Shown here one piece after another: positions 9,400 to 20,134 of a DNA stretch of 64,000 nucleotides (positions within the stretch are counted from its first letter, which is position 1; every line of letters starts with the position of its first letter). The notes below the pieces were generated by a model. That model saw only the letters and a program-made list of their open reading frames with translations. It had not been told where the DNA came from and ran no database searches. The position numbers and the translations under genes are program-made. Origin of the DNA: Pseudomonas fluvialis (lineage in GTDB: Bacteria > Pseudomonadota > Gammaproteobacteria > Pseudomonadales > Pseudomonadaceae); assembly GCF_002234375.1 (NCBI RefSeq), contig NZ_NMQV01000005.1, forward strand, positions 186,001-250,000. Reading direction: 5' to 3'.

Positions 9400-10746
9400 T
9401 TAACTGCCCGCCACGGTCATCCGTTCGATCAGCAGCGAACCGCTACGCACATTGCCGCGCCACTCCAGATCAGCGCCCACCGCGACTATCTGGCGGAACA
9501 TATCGCGCAGGTTTCCGGCGATCGTCACTTCCTCGACGGGGAACTGGATCTCGCCGTTTTCCACCCAGAAGCCTGCCGCTCCCCGCGAATAGTCACCGGT
9601 CACCAAGTTCACGCCCTGCCCCATCAGCTCGGTGACCAGCAGGCCACGCCCCATCTGCCGCAGCAGCGCGGCCTGGTCATCCGTGCCATGGCTGACGAAC
9701 AGGTTGTGCACACCGCCCGCATTGGCGGTGCTGGGCATGCCCAGCTTGCGCCCGGAGTAGGTACCCAGCACGTAGGAGACCAGACGCCCCTGCTCAATGA
9801 ACGCCTTGTCGTAGGTGGCCAGACCATCGCCGTCAAACGCCGCACTGGCCAGTCCACCCGGCAGCCGCGGGCGTTCATCGATGGTCATCCACTCCGGGAA
9901 CAGCGTCTGGCCCAATGCATCCACCAGGAACGAGGAGCGCCGGTACAGGTTGCCACCGGAAATCGCCGCCAGCAGATGACCAAACAGGCCACCAGCCAAT
10001 TCGGCGGCAAACAGCACCGGCACCTCGCAGGTCGGCACCGAACGCGCACCCAGACGCCGAACCGCCCGTTCAGCAGCACGCCGACCAATCAGCTCGGGGC
10101 TTTCCAGGCGCTCAGCGCGACGGTTCACGTCATACCAGTAGTCACGCTGCATCTGCCCGGCCTGCTCGGCAATCATCACGCAGCTCAGGCTGTGCCGGCT
10201 GCTGGTGTAGCCGCCGATGAAGCCGTGACTGTTGCCATAGACCCGGCAGCCCTGGTGACTGGACAAGCTGCTGCCATCGGCATTGCGGATGCGCGGATCA
10301 TGGGCAAACGCTGCGGCCTCGCACTGCAGGGCCAGCTCGATGGCCTGCTCAGGCTCGATCGACCAGGGATGGTAAAGATCCAGGTCGGGCAGCTCGCGGG
10401 CCATCAACGCCGCGTCGGCCAGGCCAGCGCAGTCATCCTCGCTGGCATGCTGGGCAATCGCCAGCGCGGCGGCCACGGTTTCGCGAATGGCCTCTGTGCC
10501 GCTGGCCGAGGTGCTCGCCGAACCTTTGCGCTGCCCTAGATAGAGGGTAATGCCAAAGCCCTGGTCACGATTGAACTCAACGGTCTCCACCTCACCCTGG
10601 CGTACACTGGTGGTCAGCCCCTGCTCCAGCGACACCGCCACCTCGCAGGCACTGGCGCCCTGCCGGCGCGCCTCATCGATAATCTGTTCGACCTGCTCGG
10701 CCAGCTGTTGCTGAGCTTGCGGCCCTACCCCTTGCACTGCACTCAT
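9400..10746 (-). CDS. pmbA: PmbA/TldE, metalloprotease-related protein
   Basis: PmbA (TldE) pairs with TldD in a heterodimeric protease that matures microcin B17 in E. coli and degrades unfolded or antitoxin proteins; TldD carries the metal site. The 448-residue product shows family blocks such as [11 protein letters not shown] and [17 protein letters not shown]. tldD is not in the window. It is divergent from darP, an arrangement common in Pseudomonas. Confidence 0.95.
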   Translation of the reverse strand: MSAVQGVGPQAQQQLAEQVEQIIDEARRQGASACEVAVSLEQGLTTSVRQGEVETVEFNRDQGFGITLYLGQRKGSASTSASGTEAIRETVAAALAIAQHASEDDCAGLADAALMARELPDLDLYHPWSIEPEQAIELALQCEAAAFAHDPRIRNADGSSLSSHQGCRVYGNSHGFIGGYTSSRHSLSCVMIAEQAGQMQRDYWYDVNRRAERLESPELIGRRAAERAVRRLGARSVPTCEVPVLFAAELAGGLFGHLLAAISGGNLYRRSSFLVDALGQTLFPEWMTIDERPRLPGGLASAAFDGDGLATYDKAFIEQGRLVSYVLGTYSGRKLGMPSTANAGGVHNLFVSHGTDDQAALLRQMGRGLLVTELMGQGVNLVTGDYSRGAAGFWVENGEIQFPVEEVTIAGNLRDMFRQIVAVGADLEWRGNVRSGSLLIERMTVAGS

Positions 10747-10830
10747 TGCCTTACTCCACTACCCGGCAGTCGCTCGGACAAGCGCTGCCGGACTGGTTAT
10801 CATGGGCAGGTTTCCCACTGGACCCTGCCC

Positions 10831-11352
10831 ATGGCCGATTTTTTCGATGACGACTTCTCTGGCGAGAAGAGCAAATCCCAGATCAAGCGCGAACTGCACG
10901 AACTGCAGGAGCTGGGCGCGCGCCTGACCACCCTGACGCCCGACATGCTGGCCAAGTTGCCACTCAGCGACGCCCTGCACAAGGCATTGCTCGACGCCCC
11001 CAAGCACCATGCGCATATTGCCCGCAAACGCCACCTGCAATACATCGGCAAACTGATGCGCAGCGCTGATGTCGAGGCGATTCGCGCGCTGGTCGACCAG
11101 CTGGACGCCTCCACCCGCGAATACAACGAACGCTTCCATGCCCTGGAGCGCTGGCGTGACCGCCTGCTCAATGGCGATGACCAGACCCTCGAACAGTTCG
11201 TCAGCGACTACCCGGATACCGACCGCCAGCACCTGCGCGGGCTGATCCGCCATGCCCAGCATGAAGCGGCCCACAACAAGCCACCGGCCGCCGCACGCAA
11301 GGTCTTCAAGTACATCCGCGAACTCGACGAGCGCCAGCGCGGCTTGCGCTGA
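10831..11352 (+). CDS. darP: DarP (YjgA), 50S ribosome assembly factor
   Basis: DarP/YjgA is a small basic and acidic helical protein that associates with late 50S precursors. The ATG at 10831 gives a 173-residue protein beginning [20 protein letters not shown], a typical start with acidic head and KSxIKRE motif; a longer open frame upstream overlaps the pmbA start and is not credible. The product is helical, rich in Arg, Leu and His. Confidence 0.92.
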   Translation: MADFFDDDFSGEKSKSQIKRELHELQELGARLTTLTPDMLAKLPLSDALHKALLDAPKHHAHIARKRHLQYIGKLMRSADVEAIRALVDQLDASTREYNERFHALERWRDRLLNGDDQTLEQFVSDYPDTDRQHLRGLIRHAQHEAAHNKPPAAARKVFKYIRELDERQRGLR

Positions 11353-11363
11353 AGGCCCCCAGC

Positions 11364-12074
11364 CTAAGCGCAGGACACCGGCAGAGACTCGCGCAGCCAG
11401 ACACCCTGTACATCCAGGTGGCTGGCATAGGCCAGGAACTCGACCCCGGCGTCCCGCGCTCGGCGGCACTCGGCGGCATACGCGGGATCAATTTCCTCGG
11501 CGACCCGCACAGCATCGACCCCGCTGAGGTTGACACAGTACAGCTGCACAGCCCGTACGCCTTGCTGAGCCAGACGCGCCAGCTCGCGCAGATGCTTGCA
11601 GGCCCGCACGCTGCGCGCATCGGGAAAAGCCGCCAACGGGCTGTTGGCAAAGCCCAGGGTGACGCTCTTCACCTCGACATAGGCCGGCCCGCCGGGGTAG
11701 TCCAGACAAAAGTCCACGCGGCTGTTTTCCTCGCCAAACGGCACTTCACGACGCAGCCGGGTGAAGCCTGCCAGCTCACTGATCACCCCCTGCAGCAGCG
11801 CCTCCTCCACCAGCGCATTGGCGCGCGCGGTATTCACACAGGCCAGGCGCCCCTGCGGGGTTTCCACCAGTTCCCAGGTGCCCGGCAGCTTGCGTCGGGG
11901 GTCCTGCGAGCGACTGAACCACAAACGAGCACCTTCGCCCTGGCAGTTGAGCATCGAGCCGGTGTTGGCGCAGTGGATGGTCAGCAACTCGCCCTGCGGC
12001 GTCTCGACATCGGCCAGGAAGCGCTTGTAACGGCGCAGCAGGCGCGCTTCCTGCAAGGGCGGATCAAAGTGCAT
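11364..12074 (-). CDS. sfsA: SfsA, sugar fermentation stimulation protein homologue
   Basis: SfsA proteins (236 residues here) are nuclease-like DNA-binding proteins; E. coli SfsA was named for stimulating maltose genes and its true role is unclear. Conserved blocks are [28 protein letters not shown] and YVEVKSVTL (restriction-nuclease-like core E-V-K). The start at 12074 overlaps the end of the upstream aminotransferase by 11 bases, suggesting co-transcription. It converges with darP. Confidence 0.93.
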   Translation of the reverse strand: MHFDPPLQEARLLRRYKRFLADVETPQGELLTIHCANTGSMLNCQGEGARLWFSRSQDPRRKLPGTWELVETPQGRLACVNTARANALVEEALLQGVISELAGFTRLRREVPFGEENSRVDFCLDYPGGPAYVEVKSVTLGFANSPLAAFPDARSVRACKHLRELARLAQQGVRAVQLYCVNLSGVDAVRVAEEIDPAYAAECRRARDAGVEFLAYASHLDVQGVWLRESLPVSCA

Positions 12075-13245
12075 GACCTGACCACTGACGCAGACCGCGG
12101 GCAATCCGCTCGACCGCCTGTTCCAGACGCGGCAGGCTTTGCGTATAGGCAAAACGCACATGCCGGCTCGCCAGGTGCTGGCCAAAATCCAGCCCCGGGG
12201 TAAAGGCCACATGCTGCTCTTCGAGAAAATAGCGGCAGAAGGCAAAGGCATCGTCGGTGAAGGCCGAAACATCGGCATACAGATAGAACGCCCCCTGCGG
12301 TTCTACCGCGATGGCAAAACCCAGCTCGCGCAACGCAGGCAGCAAGTAGTCGCGGCGCTCGGCAAAGGCCTGGCGACGCTGCTCGAAAATCGCCTGGCTT
12401 TCATCGCTGAAGCAGGCCAGCGCCGCATATTGGGCGATGCTCGGCGCGCTGATATAGAGGTTTTGCGCCAGTTTCTCCAACTCGCCAAGCGCATCGTCAG
12501 GCGCCACCAGCCAGCCGAGACGCCAGCCGGTCATGCCGAAATACTTGGAAAAGCTGTTGAGGACAAACGCCTGGTCATCCACCTGCAACACCGTATCGGC
12601 CGTGCAGCCGTAGGTCAGGCCGTGATAAATCTCATCCACCACCAGATGCCCGCCACGCGCTTTCAGCGCGCCGGACAGCGCGGCCAGCTCGTTTGCCTGC
12701 AACAGGGTGCCGGTCGGGTTGGCGGGCGAAGCAACCAGAGCCCCGACGCTGTCGGCATTCCAATACTGTGCCACGCTGCCTGCATCCAGCTGGTAGCGCT
12801 GCTGCGGACCGACCGGCACCAGTTGCGCACTCGCCTCGACCAGCCGCAGGAAGTGCCGGTTGCAGGGATAGCCCGGATCAGCCAGCAGCCAGTGTTTGCC
12901 CGGATCAACCAGCAAGGCAGCGGCCAGCAACAAGGCACCGCTGCCACCGGGGGTAATCAGGATGCGTTCGGCGTCGACCGACACCCCGTAGCGCTGCGCA
13001 TAAAAACCGGCAATTGCTTCGCGCAGCGCCGGCAGGCCGCGGGCCGCGGTGTAGCGGGTGTGCCCGGCGGCCAGCGCCGCCTGGCCGGCACGCACAATCG
13101 GCTCGGCCGTGGAAAAGTCCGGTTCGCCGATCTCCAGATGGATCACATCATGCCCGGCCGCCTGCAACTGGTTGGCACGCGCCAACAGCGCCATGACATG
13201 GAAAGGTTCGATGGCGCGACTGCGCGCACTGTAAATCCGGGCCAT
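12064..13245 (-). CDS. PLP-dependent class I/II aminotransferase
   Basis: This 393-residue fold-type I aminotransferase has the IGEPDF substrate-domain motif, an SPANPTG block, the D-x-[10 protein letters not shown] motif and the PLP-lysine region [16 protein letters not shown]. The substrate cannot be read from sequence; relatives annotated as valine-pyruvate or aspartate/alanine transaminases are possible. The ATG at 13245 fits family length, though the frame extends upstream to 14121 without homology. It is followed by sfsA (11-base overlap) and divergent from dksA. Confidence 0.88.
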   Translation of the reverse strand: MARIYSARSRAIEPFHVMALLARANQLQAAGHDVIHLEIGEPDFSTAEPIVRAGQAALAAGHTRYTAARGLPALREAIAGFYAQRYGVSVDAERILITPGGSGALLLAAALLVDPGKHWLLADPGYPCNRHFLRLVEASAQLVPVGPQQRYQLDAGSVAQYWNADSVGALVASPANPTGTLLQANELAALSGALKARGGHLVVDEIYHGLTYGCTADTVLQVDDQAFVLNSFSKYFGMTGWRLGWLVAPDDALGELEKLAQNLYISAPSIAQYAALACFSDESQAIFEQRRQAFAERRDYLLPALRELGFAIAVEPQGAFYLYADVSAFTDDAFAFCRYFLEEQHVAFTPGLDFGQHLASRHVRFAYTQSLPRLEQAVERIARGLRQWSGHAL

Positions 13246-13437
13246 TGGCCTATCCTTCAAGGATAAAACACGCGATTGTACCCAAGGCCTGCCAAAGCGG
13301 CAGCACGTGCGACATGCGGGAGTGGCATCGTTGCTAGGCTTCTGGTAAGTTCGCCCGCTCGCAGCCGCAGGGCTCGCACCGCGAGCAAGGGACACGCCCC
13401 TGCGCGATGGATTAGAGCAAGTGAGAGGCAGCCATCC

Positions 13438-13881
13438 ATGGCCACAAAAGCAAAGCAACAAAACAGCCAACTGATTCGTGGCTTCGAACCCTACAAAGAA
13501 AAGAAGGGCGAGGAGTACATGAGCGAGGCCATGCGCGCCCACTTCACCGACATCCTCAACAAGTGGAAACTTGAGTTGATGCAGGAAGTGGATCGCACCG
13601 TGCATCACATGCAGGACGAAGCCGCCAACTTCCCCGACCCGGCCGACCGCGCCAGCCAGGAAGAAGAGTTCAGTCTTGAACTGCGCGCCCGCGACCGCGA
13701 GCGCAAACTGATCAAGAAGATTGACGAAACCCTGCAACTGATCGAAGACAACGAGTACGGCTGGTGCGACTCGTGTGGCGTCGAAATCGGCATCCGCCGC
13801 CTGGAAGCCCGTCCGACAGCGACCCTGTGCATCGACTGCAAGACCCTTGCGGAAATCAAGGAAAAGCAGCTCGGCTCCTGA
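13438..13881 (+). CDS. dksA: DksA, RNA polymerase-binding transcription factor
   Basis: DksA binds the polymerase secondary channel and, with ppGpp, tunes rRNA and amino-acid promoters. The 147-residue protein has the coiled-coil tip with the paired aspartates in FPDPADRASQEEE and the four-cysteine zinc finger CDSCGVEIGIRRLEA...CIDC. The ATG at 13438 matches the standard length. The leader before it (about 190 bp from the divergent aminotransferase) contains a GCTCGC/GCGAGC inverted repeat near 13372-13386 whose role I cannot assign. A strong hairpin follows the gene. Confidence 0.97.
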   Translation: MATKAKQQNSQLIRGFEPYKEKKGEEYMSEAMRAHFTDILNKWKLELMQEVDRTVHHMQDEAANFPDPADRASQEEEFSLELRARDRERKLIKKIDETLQLIEDNEYGWCDSCGVEIGIRRLEARPTATLCIDCKTLAEIKEKQLGS

Positions 13882-13899
13882 GGCCACTCGCTGCAGCAC

Positions 13900-13931
13900 G
13901 ACGGGGCGCCAAGGCGCCCCGTCGGCATTTT
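13900..13931 (+). terminator. Rho-independent terminator after dksA
   Basis: An 11-bp GC-rich stem (GACGGGGCGCC / GGCGCCCCGTC) with a two-base loop ends at 13923 and is followed within a few bases by ATTTTG. It lies between dksA and gluQ, whose start is 40 bases on. The U-tract is short, so some read-through into gluQ is likely, as seen in other dksA-gluQ operons. Confidence 0.65.
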
Positions 13932-13973
13932 GCAGACTGGCATGTATCTGCCACAGCCAGTAGCCTGCACGCC

Positions 13974-14858
13974 ATGACCGACTCTGCCTACATCGGGCGT
14001 TTCGCCCCGACGCCCAGCGGCTATCTGCACTTCGGCTCGCTGGTCGCCGCCCTGGCCTCCTACCTGGATGCCCGCCATGCCGGCGGCCAGTGGCTGCTGC
14101 GCATGGAGGACCTCGACCCACCCCGCGAGATGCCCGGCGCGCAGGCGGCCATCCTGCGCACCCTGGAAGACTACGGCTTCGAATGGGATGGTCAGGTGCT
14201 CTACCAGAGCCAGCGCCTGGCGGCCTACGCCGCGGTTGTCGAACAGCTGCTGGAACGTGGCCTGGCCTATGCCTGCACCTGCTCGCGCAAGCAACTGGAA
14301 GGCCATGCCGGCCGTTACCCCGGCACCTGCCGCGCAGCCGGTCATGCCCTACAGGGTACAGCCATCCGCCTGCGTGTCCCGGACTGCACCTACCACTTCA
14401 CCGATCGCGTGCAGGGTATGTTCAGCCAGGCACTGCAAGAGGCCGGCGATTTCATCATTCGCCGCCGCGACGGCCTGTTCGCCTACCAGCTGGCAGTGGT
14501 TGTGGATGACGCCTGGCAAGGTGTGACCGATGTCGTGCGCGGCGCCGACCTGCTCGATTCCACGCCACGCCAACTCTACCTGCAACAACTGCTCGGCCTG
14601 CCGCAACCGCGCTACCTGCACGTTCCGCTGATCATCCAGCCGGACGGACAGAAGCTGGGCAAGCGCTACCGTTCGCCACCGCTGCCCGCGCAACAGGCTG
14701 CCCCCCTGCTGCTGCGCGCCCTGCGTGCGCTCGGCCAGCAGCCTCCCGGAGCGCTGCACGACGCCATGCCGCACGAGGTGATGCGCTGGGCCATCACGCA
14801 CTGGCAGGCGGCGCGCATTCCACGCTGCGCGAGCCTGGCCGAAGCACAATTGCCGTGA
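13974..14858 (+). CDS. gluQ: GluQ-RS, glutamyl-Q tRNA(Asp) synthetase
   Basis: GluQ-RS charges glutamate onto queuosine-34 of tRNA-Asp. The 294-residue product corresponds to the catalytic core of glutamyl-tRNA synthetase without an anticodon-binding domain: FAPTPSGYLHFGS (HIGH region) near residue 10, the zinc site with CTC and a downstream GTC cysteine near residues 100-120, and KLGKR replacing KMSKR. dksA-gluQ linkage is conserved in gammaproteobacteria. Confidence 0.95.
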   Translation: MTDSAYIGRFAPTPSGYLHFGSLVAALASYLDARHAGGQWLLRMEDLDPPREMPGAQAAILRTLEDYGFEWDGQVLYQSQRLAAYAAVVEQLLERGLAYACTCSRKQLEGHAGRYPGTCRAAGHALQGTAIRLRVPDCTYHFTDRVQGMFSQALQEAGDFIIRRRDGLFAYQLAVVVDDAWQGVTDVVRGADLLDSTPRQLYLQQLLGLPQPRYLHVPLIIQPDGQKLGKRYRSPPLPAQQAAPLLLRALRALGQQPPGALHDAMPHEVMRWAITHWQAARIPRCASLAEAQLP

Positions 14859-14936
14859 CGACGCCACGCAGCACTCGCCAAGCCGAAGCCCAGCGCTTAT
14901 AACTGGCAGCCTGCTGCCTGAGACTCATCGCTCGTC

Positions 14937-15113
14937 ATGTACATCTATCGCCTTGTGCTGATCCTGGTGGTCGGCATCTACCTGTTCTCTCCAGCCATCA
15001 TGGACTGGTGGATCGAGCCCAGCGGCGCCTGGTATCGCCCCTACCTGCTGTGGCTGATCCTCATCGTGGTAACCCTTATCCTGCAGAGCCAACGCGATGC
15101 TGACGAGCTTTGA
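14937..15113 (+). CDS. cbrX: CbrX, small membrane protein upstream of CbrA
   Basis: This 58-residue ORF encodes two hydrophobic segments (about residues 5-20 and 36-50) separated by a short Trp-rich loop (MDWWIEPSGAW), and ends QSQRDADEL. Its stop lies 17 bases inside cbrA. Pseudomonas species carry a small gene cbrX at exactly this position, whose translation is coupled to cbrA. I assign it on position, size and overlap. It is absent from simple ORF lists because of its size. Confidence 0.85.
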   Translation: MYIYRLVLILVVGIYLFSPAIMDWWIEPSGAWYRPYLLWLILIVVTLILQSQRDADEL

Positions 15114-18045
15114 CCTCGGCCAACTGATCCTGATCAGTTGCCTCTACCTGCTAACCCTGTTCGGTGTTGCCTGGATCAGCGACCGTGGCCTGATTCCGCG
15201 CTGGATCATGCGTCATCCGCTGACCTACACCCTGTCACTGGGGGTCTACGCCAGTGCCTGGGCCTTCTACGGCACCGTAGGCATGGCCTACCAGTACGGC
15301 TATGGATTCCTGGCCAGCTTTCTCGGGGTGTCCGGTGCCTTCCTGCTGGCTCCAGTGTTGCTCTACCCGATCCTGCGCATTACCCGCACCTACCAGCTGT
15401 CCTCGCTGGCTGACCTGTTCGCCTTCCGCTTTCGCAGTAGCTGGGCGGGCGCTTTGACCACCCTGTTCATGCTGCTCGGCCTGCTGCCGCTGCTGGCCCT
15501 GCAGATCCAGGCCGTCGCCGACTCGGTAGGCATCCTCACCCGCGAACCACTGCAGGAGCGCTTTGCCCTGGGTTTCTGTGCGTTGATCACGCTGTTCACC
15601 ATGTTGTTCGGCGCACGCCATATCGCCACCCGCGAGAAACACCAGGGACTGGTCTTCGCCATTGCCTTCGAATCGCTGGTCAAGCTGCTCTGCCTGGGCG
15701 CCATTGGCCTGTATGCGCTGTATGGCGTGTTCGACGGCCCGCAGGAACTGCAGGTCTGGCTACAACAGAACCAAGCCAGCCTCAGCGAATTGCACACGCC
15801 CCTGCAGGAGGGACCATGGCGCACCCTGCTGCTGGTGTTCTTCGCCTCGGCCATCGTCATGCCGCACATGTATCACATGACCTTCACGGAGAACCTCAAC
15901 CCACGCGCCATGGTCAGCGCCAGCTGGGGCCTGCCGTTGCTGCTGTTGCTGTTCAGCCTGGCGGTACCGCTGATCCTCTGGGCCAGCCTGCGCCTGGGCG
16001 CTACCACCAACCCGGAATACTTCACCCTGGGCCTGGGCATGGCACTGGATAATGATCTGCTGGCCCTGGTCGCCTACGTCGGCGGCCTGTCTGCCGCCAG
16101 CGGCCTGATCATCGTCTCGACCCTGTCACTGTCCGGCATGGTGCTCAATCACCTGGTGCTGCCGCTGTACCAGCCACCTGCTGGCGGCAACATCTATCGC
16201 TGGCTGAAATGGACACGTCGCCTGCTGATCATTGCCATCATCATGGCCGGCTATGGCTTCTACCTGCTGCTGGCAGCCGAACAGGACCTGGCCAACCTGG
16301 GCATCGTCGCCTTCGTGGCCACACTACAGTTTCTCCCCGCCACGCTCTCCGTTCTCTACTGGCCCAGCGCCAATCGCCGCGGTTTCATCGCCGGCCTGCT
16401 CACCGGCATCGCCCTGTGGCTGGTCAGCATGCTGCTGCCGCTGATCACTGAACTGCAAAGCCTGCACCTGGCCGGTTACACCCTGCACCTGGACAGTAAC
16501 AACTGGCACCTCGCCGCCATCGCCTCACTGGCCGCCAACGTCACGGTGTTCACCCTGGTTTCGCTGTTCAGCCGCAGCAGCGCCGAGGAACAAAGCGCCG
16601 CCGACGCCTGCACCGTGGATAACGTTCGTCGCCCGCAGCGACGCGAACTGCTGGCCAATTCGCCGCAGGAATTCGCTGCGCAACTGAGCAAGCCACTGGG
16701 CGCCATCACCGCTCAGCGCGAAGTCGAGCAGGCCCTGCAGGACCTGCAACTGCCGTTCGACGAGCGCCGCCCCTACGCCCTGCGCCGTCTGCGCGACCGC
16801 CTGGAAGCCAACCTGTCCGGCTTGATGGGGCCCAGCGTGGCACAGGACATGATCGAAACCTTCCTGCCCTACAAATCCGGCAGCGAAAGCTACGTCAGCG
16901 AAGACATCCACTTCATTGAAAGCCGCCTGGAGGACTATCAGTCGCGCCTCACCGGCCTGGCCGCTGAACTGGACAGCCTGCGCCGCTACCACCGGCAAAC
17001 CCTGCAGGAACTGCCCATGGGGGTCTGCTCACTGGCCAAGGACCAGGAAATCCTCATGTGGAACCGCGCCCTGGAGCAACTCACCGGAATATCTGCGCAA
17101 CGCGTGGTCGGCTCGCGGCTGGGCAGCCTGGAAGCGCCCTGGCGCAACCTGCTGGAAGAGTTCAGCCGACAGAGCGAGCCGCACCGCCACAAGCAGCGCC
17201 TGAGTGTCGATGGCCAGGCACGCTGGCTGAACCTGCACAAGGCGGCCATTGAGGAACCACTGGCTCCCGGCAACAGCGGCCTGGTAATCCTCGTCGAGGA
17301 CGTCACCGAAACCCGTCTGCTGGAAGATCGCCTGGCCCACTCCGAGCGACTAGCCAGCATTGGCCGCCTGGCCGCCGGCGTGGCCCATGAAATCGGCAAC
17401 CCCATTACCGGCATCGCCTGCCTGGCGCAGAACCTGCGTGAAGAGCGGGAGGGCGATGCGGAGATCAACGAAATCAGCAGCCAAGTCATCGAGCAGACCC
17501 GCCGGGTGTCACGCATCGTCCAGTCGCTGATGAACTTTGCCCATGCCGGCGGCCGCCAGCAAAGCAGCGAGCCGGTGTGCCTGGCCGCAGTCACCGAGGA
17601 AGCCATTGCCCTGCTCTCGCTCAACCGACATGCCGTGGACGTCGAATTCCGCAACCAGTGCGACCCACAACACTGGGTGGATGGCGACTCGCAACGCCTG
17701 GCGCAGGTCATCATCAACCTGCTGAGCAACGCCCGCGATGCTTCTCCCGCCGGCGGACTGATCCGCATCAGCAGCCAGGCCAGCGAGCACAGCGTGGAGT
17801 GGCTGGTGGAAGATCAGGGCAGCGGGATTCCCAAGGCGATTCGCCAGCAGGTTTTCGAGCCCTTCTTCACCACCAAGGACCCTGGCAAAGGCACCGGGCT
17901 CGGCCTGGCGCTGGTCTATTCAATCGTGGAAGAGCATTATGGACAGATCAGCATCGACAGCCCGGTCGATCCGCACAGCGGGCGTGGCACACGCCTGCGG
18001 ATCAGCCTGCCGCGCCATGTCGACACGACGTCCCCAGCGAACTAG
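15097..18045 (+). CDS. cbrA: CbrA, membrane sensor histidine kinase for carbon/nitrogen use
   Basis: CbrA with CbrB controls use of many carbon and nitrogen sources and drives crcZ. The 982-residue protein begins with a sodium/solute-symporter-like membrane domain of about 13 helices (residues 1-500), then a linker, a PAS region (about 630-745), the phosphoacceptor domain with H764 in [12 protein letters not shown], and an HATPase domain with GSGIPKAIR and [15 protein letters not shown] boxes. The start overlaps the end of cbrX. CbrB begins 43 bases after its stop. Fusion of a transporter to a kinase suggests transport or substrate binding as the sensory input, which remains inference. Confidence 0.97.
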   Translation: MLTSFDLGQLILISCLYLLTLFGVAWISDRGLIPRWIMRHPLTYTLSLGVYASAWAFYGTVGMAYQYGYGFLASFLGVSGAFLLAPVLLYPILRITRTYQLSSLADLFAFRFRSSWAGALTTLFMLLGLLPLLALQIQAVADSVGILTREPLQERFALGFCALITLFTMLFGARHIATREKHQGLVFAIAFESLVKLLCLGAIGLYALYGVFDGPQELQVWLQQNQASLSELHTPLQEGPWRTLLLVFFASAIVMPHMYHMTFTENLNPRAMVSASWGLPLLLLLFSLAVPLILWASLRLGATTNPEYFTLGLGMALDNDLLALVAYVGGLSAASGLIIVSTLSLSGMVLNHLVLPLYQPPAGGNIYRWLKWTRRLLIIAIIMAGYGFYLLLAAEQDLANLGIVAFVATLQFLPATLSVLYWPSANRRGFIAGLLTGIALWLVSMLLPLITELQSLHLAGYTLHLDSNNWHLAAIASLAANVTVFTLVSLFSRSSAEEQSAADACTVDNVRRPQRRELLANSPQEFAAQLSKPLGAITAQREVEQALQDLQLPFDERRPYALRRLRDRLEANLSGLMGPSVAQDMIETFLPYKSGSESYVSEDIHFIESRLEDYQSRLTGLAAELDSLRRYHRQTLQELPMGVCSLAKDQEILMWNRALEQLTGISAQRVVGSRLGSLEAPWRNLLEEFSRQSEPHRHKQRLSVDGQARWLNLHKAAIEEPLAPGNSGLVILVEDVTETRLLEDRLAHSERLASIGRLAAGVAHEIGNPITGIACLAQNLREEREGDAEINEISSQVIEQTRRVSRIVQSLMNFAHAGGRQQSSEPVCLAAVTEEAIALLSLNRHAVDVEFRNQCDPQHWVDGDSQRLAQVIINLLSNARDASPAGGLIRISSQASEHSVEWLVEDQGSGIPKAIRQQVFEPFFTTKDPGKGTGLGLALVYSIVEEHYGQISIDSPVDPHSGRGTRLRISLPRHVDTTSPAN

Positions 18046-18088
18046 CAGGCCGTAACCAGGCCGCCAGACCGTCGAGAGAAACGCATTG

Positions 18089-19498
18089 ATGTCACACATC
18101 CTCATCGTCGAAGACGAAACCATCATCCGCTCGGCCCTGCGCCGTCTGCTGGAGCGCAACCAGTATCAGGTCAGCGAGGCAGGCTCGGTACAGGAAGCCC
18201 AGGAGCGCTTCAACATCCCCGGATTCGACCTGGTGGTCAGTGACCTGCGCCTGCCGGGCGCGCCCGGCACCGAACTGATCAAGTTGGCCCAGGGCACCCC
18301 GGTGCTGATCATGACCAGTTATGCCAGTCTGCGTTCGGCCGTGGACTCGATGAAAATGGGTGCCGTCGATTACATCGCCAAACCCTTCGACCACGACGAA
18401 ATGCTCCAGGCCGTGGCGCGTATCCTCAGCGAACGCCAGCGCGTCGAGCGCGGCCCAACCAGCGTCGAACAGTCCTCCTCGCCCACTGGCACACCGCCCA
18501 GCCAGGCCACTGGCGAGCTGGGCATCATCGGTTCCTGCGCGCCCATGCAGGAGCTGTACAACAAGATTCGCAAAGTAGCCCCCACCGACTCCAACGTACT
18601 GATCCAGGGCGAGTCGGGCACCGGCAAGGAACTGGTGGCACGCGCCCTGCACAACCTGTCACGGCGAGCCAAAGCGCCACTGATTTCGGTGAACTGCGCC
18701 GCCATTCCGGAAACCCTCATCGAATCCGAGCTGTTCGGCCATGAAAAAGGCGCCTTTACCGGAGCCAGCGCCGGCCGGGCCGGCCTGGTCGAGGCCGCCG
18801 ATGGTGGCACCCTGTTCCTTGACGAGATCGGCGAACTGCCTCTGGAGGCGCAGGCCCGCCTGCTGCGGGTGCTCCAGGAAGGCGAGATCCGCCGGGTCGG
18901 TTCAGTACAGTCACAGAAAGTCGATGTGCGCCTGATCGCCGCGACCCACCGCGACCTCAAGGCCCTGTCGAAGATCGGCCAGTTCCGCGAAGACCTCTAC
19001 TACCGGCTGCATGTGATATCTCTGCGCCTCCCCCCGCTGCGCGAACGCGGCAATGACGTGCTGGAAATCGCACAATCCTTCCTCGCCCGGCAATGTCAGC
19101 GCATGGAGCGTGAACCACTGCATTTTGCCAGCGAAGCTGAACAGGCGATTCGCCAGTACAGCTGGCCGGGTAACGTGCGGGAACTGGAGAACGCCATTGA
19201 ACGCGCGGTGATTCTTTGCGAAGGCCCGCAGATTTCCACCGAACTGCTGGGTATCGATATCGAGCCGGATCTCGAAGTCGACGGCGATCCTTTCGCCAAC
19301 AGCGCGGCCGCCGTCAGCCTGGAGCCCAGTGAAGACCTGTCGCTGGAGGATTACTTCCAGCACTTCGTGCTCGAGCACCAGGATCACATGACCGAGACCG
19401 AACTGGCCCGCAAGCTGGGCATCAGCCGCAAGTGCTTGTGGGAGCGCCGCCAGCGCCTGGGTATTCCGCGCCGCAAGAGCGCAGCGGGCAGCGAATAA
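18089..19498 (+). CDS. cbrB: CbrB, NtrC-family sigma-54-dependent response regulator
   Basis: CbrB is the response regulator of CbrA. In the 469-residue protein the receiver domain has phospho-acceptor D52 (VVSDLRLPG), the AAA+ domain has Walker A GESGTGKE and the sigma-54-contacting GAFTGA loop, and the C-terminus has a Fis-type HTH ([19 protein letters not shown]). The ATG at 18089 is preferred; a TTG codon directly precedes it in frame. It activates the crcZ -24/-12 promoter just downstream. A terminator hairpin follows at 19539-19575. Confidence 0.97.
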   Translation: MSHILIVEDETIIRSALRRLLERNQYQVSEAGSVQEAQERFNIPGFDLVVSDLRLPGAPGTELIKLAQGTPVLIMTSYASLRSAVDSMKMGAVDYIAKPFDHDEMLQAVARILSERQRVERGPTSVEQSSSPTGTPPSQATGELGIIGSCAPMQELYNKIRKVAPTDSNVLIQGESGTGKELVARALHNLSRRAKAPLISVNCAAIPETLIESELFGHEKGAFTGASAGRAGLVEAADGGTLFLDEIGELPLEAQARLLRVLQEGEIRRVGSVQSQKVDVRLIAATHRDLKALSKIGQFREDLYYRLHVISLRLPPLRERGNDVLEIAQSFLARQCQRMEREPLHFASEAEQAIRQYSWPGNVRELENAIERAVILCEGPQISTELLGIDIEPDLEVDGDPFANSAAAVSLEPSEDLSLEDYFQHFVLEHQDHMTETELARKLGISRKCLWERRQRLGIPRRKSAAGSE

Positions 19499-19538
19499 TC
19501 CGCAACCAGCCTGTTACCCACAGGCCGAGACGTAACAG

Positions 19539-19575
19539 AACCGGGGCTTACGGTAACGAGGCCCCGGTTTTTTTA
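19539..19575 (+). terminator. Rho-independent terminator after cbrB
   Basis: A nine-base stem (AACCGGGGC / GCCCCGGTT) encloses a loop of about a dozen bases and is followed by a run of T residues. It separates the cbrB transcript from the independent crcZ promoter about 60 bp downstream. Confidence 0.85.
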
Positions 19576-19632
19576 TGCTCATTCAGCAATGGAAAAAACA
19601 TAACTCATTGTTTTAAAAGAAAAAACAAAAAC

Positions 19633-19648
19633 TGGCACAGCAAATGCT
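19633..19648 (+). promoter_or_regulatory. Sigma-54 (-24/-12) promoter of crcZ
   Basis: TGGCAC, five bases, then ATGCT: the GG pair at 19634-19635 and GC pair at 19646-19647 are exactly 12 bases apart, as RpoN requires. Predicted transcription starts near 19659. In Pseudomonas the crcZ promoter is RpoN-dependent and CbrB-activated; both genes are in this window. CbrB sites would be expected in the AT-rich stretch about 19575-19632, but I did not find a clear consensus. Confidence 0.88.
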
Positions 19649-19658
19649 TTATATCAGG

Positions 19659-20020
19659 CACAACAACAAGAAGAACCGCACACCCATAACAAGAACAACA
19701 CGCAACGACTCCAGCACAACAAGAACAACAAGGCGGAGGCGCAGCTAACTGATTCTTTTGGAGAGGGTTGGTCGGCCGGGGAATCCCGGCAGCAGTCCGA
19801 GAACAATAAAACTGCCTCAAGGCAGCGCCCGAACTGCAAAGAGCCTTGGCTCCGAGACCCACCAGCGACCAAAGCAATCCGTTTGCTCTTACCCCTCGAT
19901 CTGAGGGCTGTCCCAGGTCACAAGCCAGTGGGACCGGGTCAAACAACAAGAAAAGCAAGCCCACGACAATAATAACAATAGAGCACGCAGTGATTTGAGG
20001 GGGAGCCTAGGCTCCCCCTT
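19659..20020 (+). ncRNA. crcZ: CrcZ, small RNA that titrates Hfq/Crc
   Basis: CrcZ relieves carbon catabolite repression by sequestering Hfq-Crc through repeated A-rich motifs. About 360 nt are bounded by the sigma-54 promoter and a hairpin at 19998-20020. I count six A-rich AAnAAnAA-type tracts: 19662-19675, 19688-19699, 19718-19732, 19802-19811, 19942-19954 and 19966-19980. This motif content, in an otherwise GC-rich genome, together with placement between cbrB and pcnB, identifies CrcZ. The stretch has no credible protein; a 119-residue minus-strand frame across it is an artefact of the repeats. The 114 bp after it lead into pcnB. Confidence 0.93.
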
Positions 20021-20022
20021 GT
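19998..20022 (+). terminator. Terminator of crcZ
   Basis: A near-perfect palindrome with ten-base arms (AGGGGGAGCC / GGCTCCCCCT) ends the A-rich CrcZ region. The T tract is short (TT then GTGCTT), so termination may be incomplete; read-through into pcnB is possible. Confidence 0.75.
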
Positions 20023-20134
20023 GCTTCCTGGACTACCCACTTCGTTCACCCTGCCGGCGAGCGGTGCTAGAATCCGCGGCACTTCTGCGGTCAAGCCTGT
20101 AAACGGCCGCCTCATTCGCCACACAGTGCCCCCC

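Noticed and set aside
13372-13386. GCTCGC/GCGAGC repeat in the dksA leader as a second REP element
   Set aside because: Only the six-base arms match; flanking sequence does not resemble the REP core seen at 27313-27348.
13246-14121. N-terminal extension of the aminotransferase ORF over dksA/gluQ
   Set aside because: The extension overlaps dksA on the opposite strand and lacks homology; [11 protein letters not shown] at 13245 is a normal start.
19605-19964. 119-residue minus-strand ORF over crcZ
   Set aside because: It is made of Leu/Cys-rich low-complexity sequence forced by the A-rich CrcZ motifs on the opposite strand. No RBS or homology pattern.
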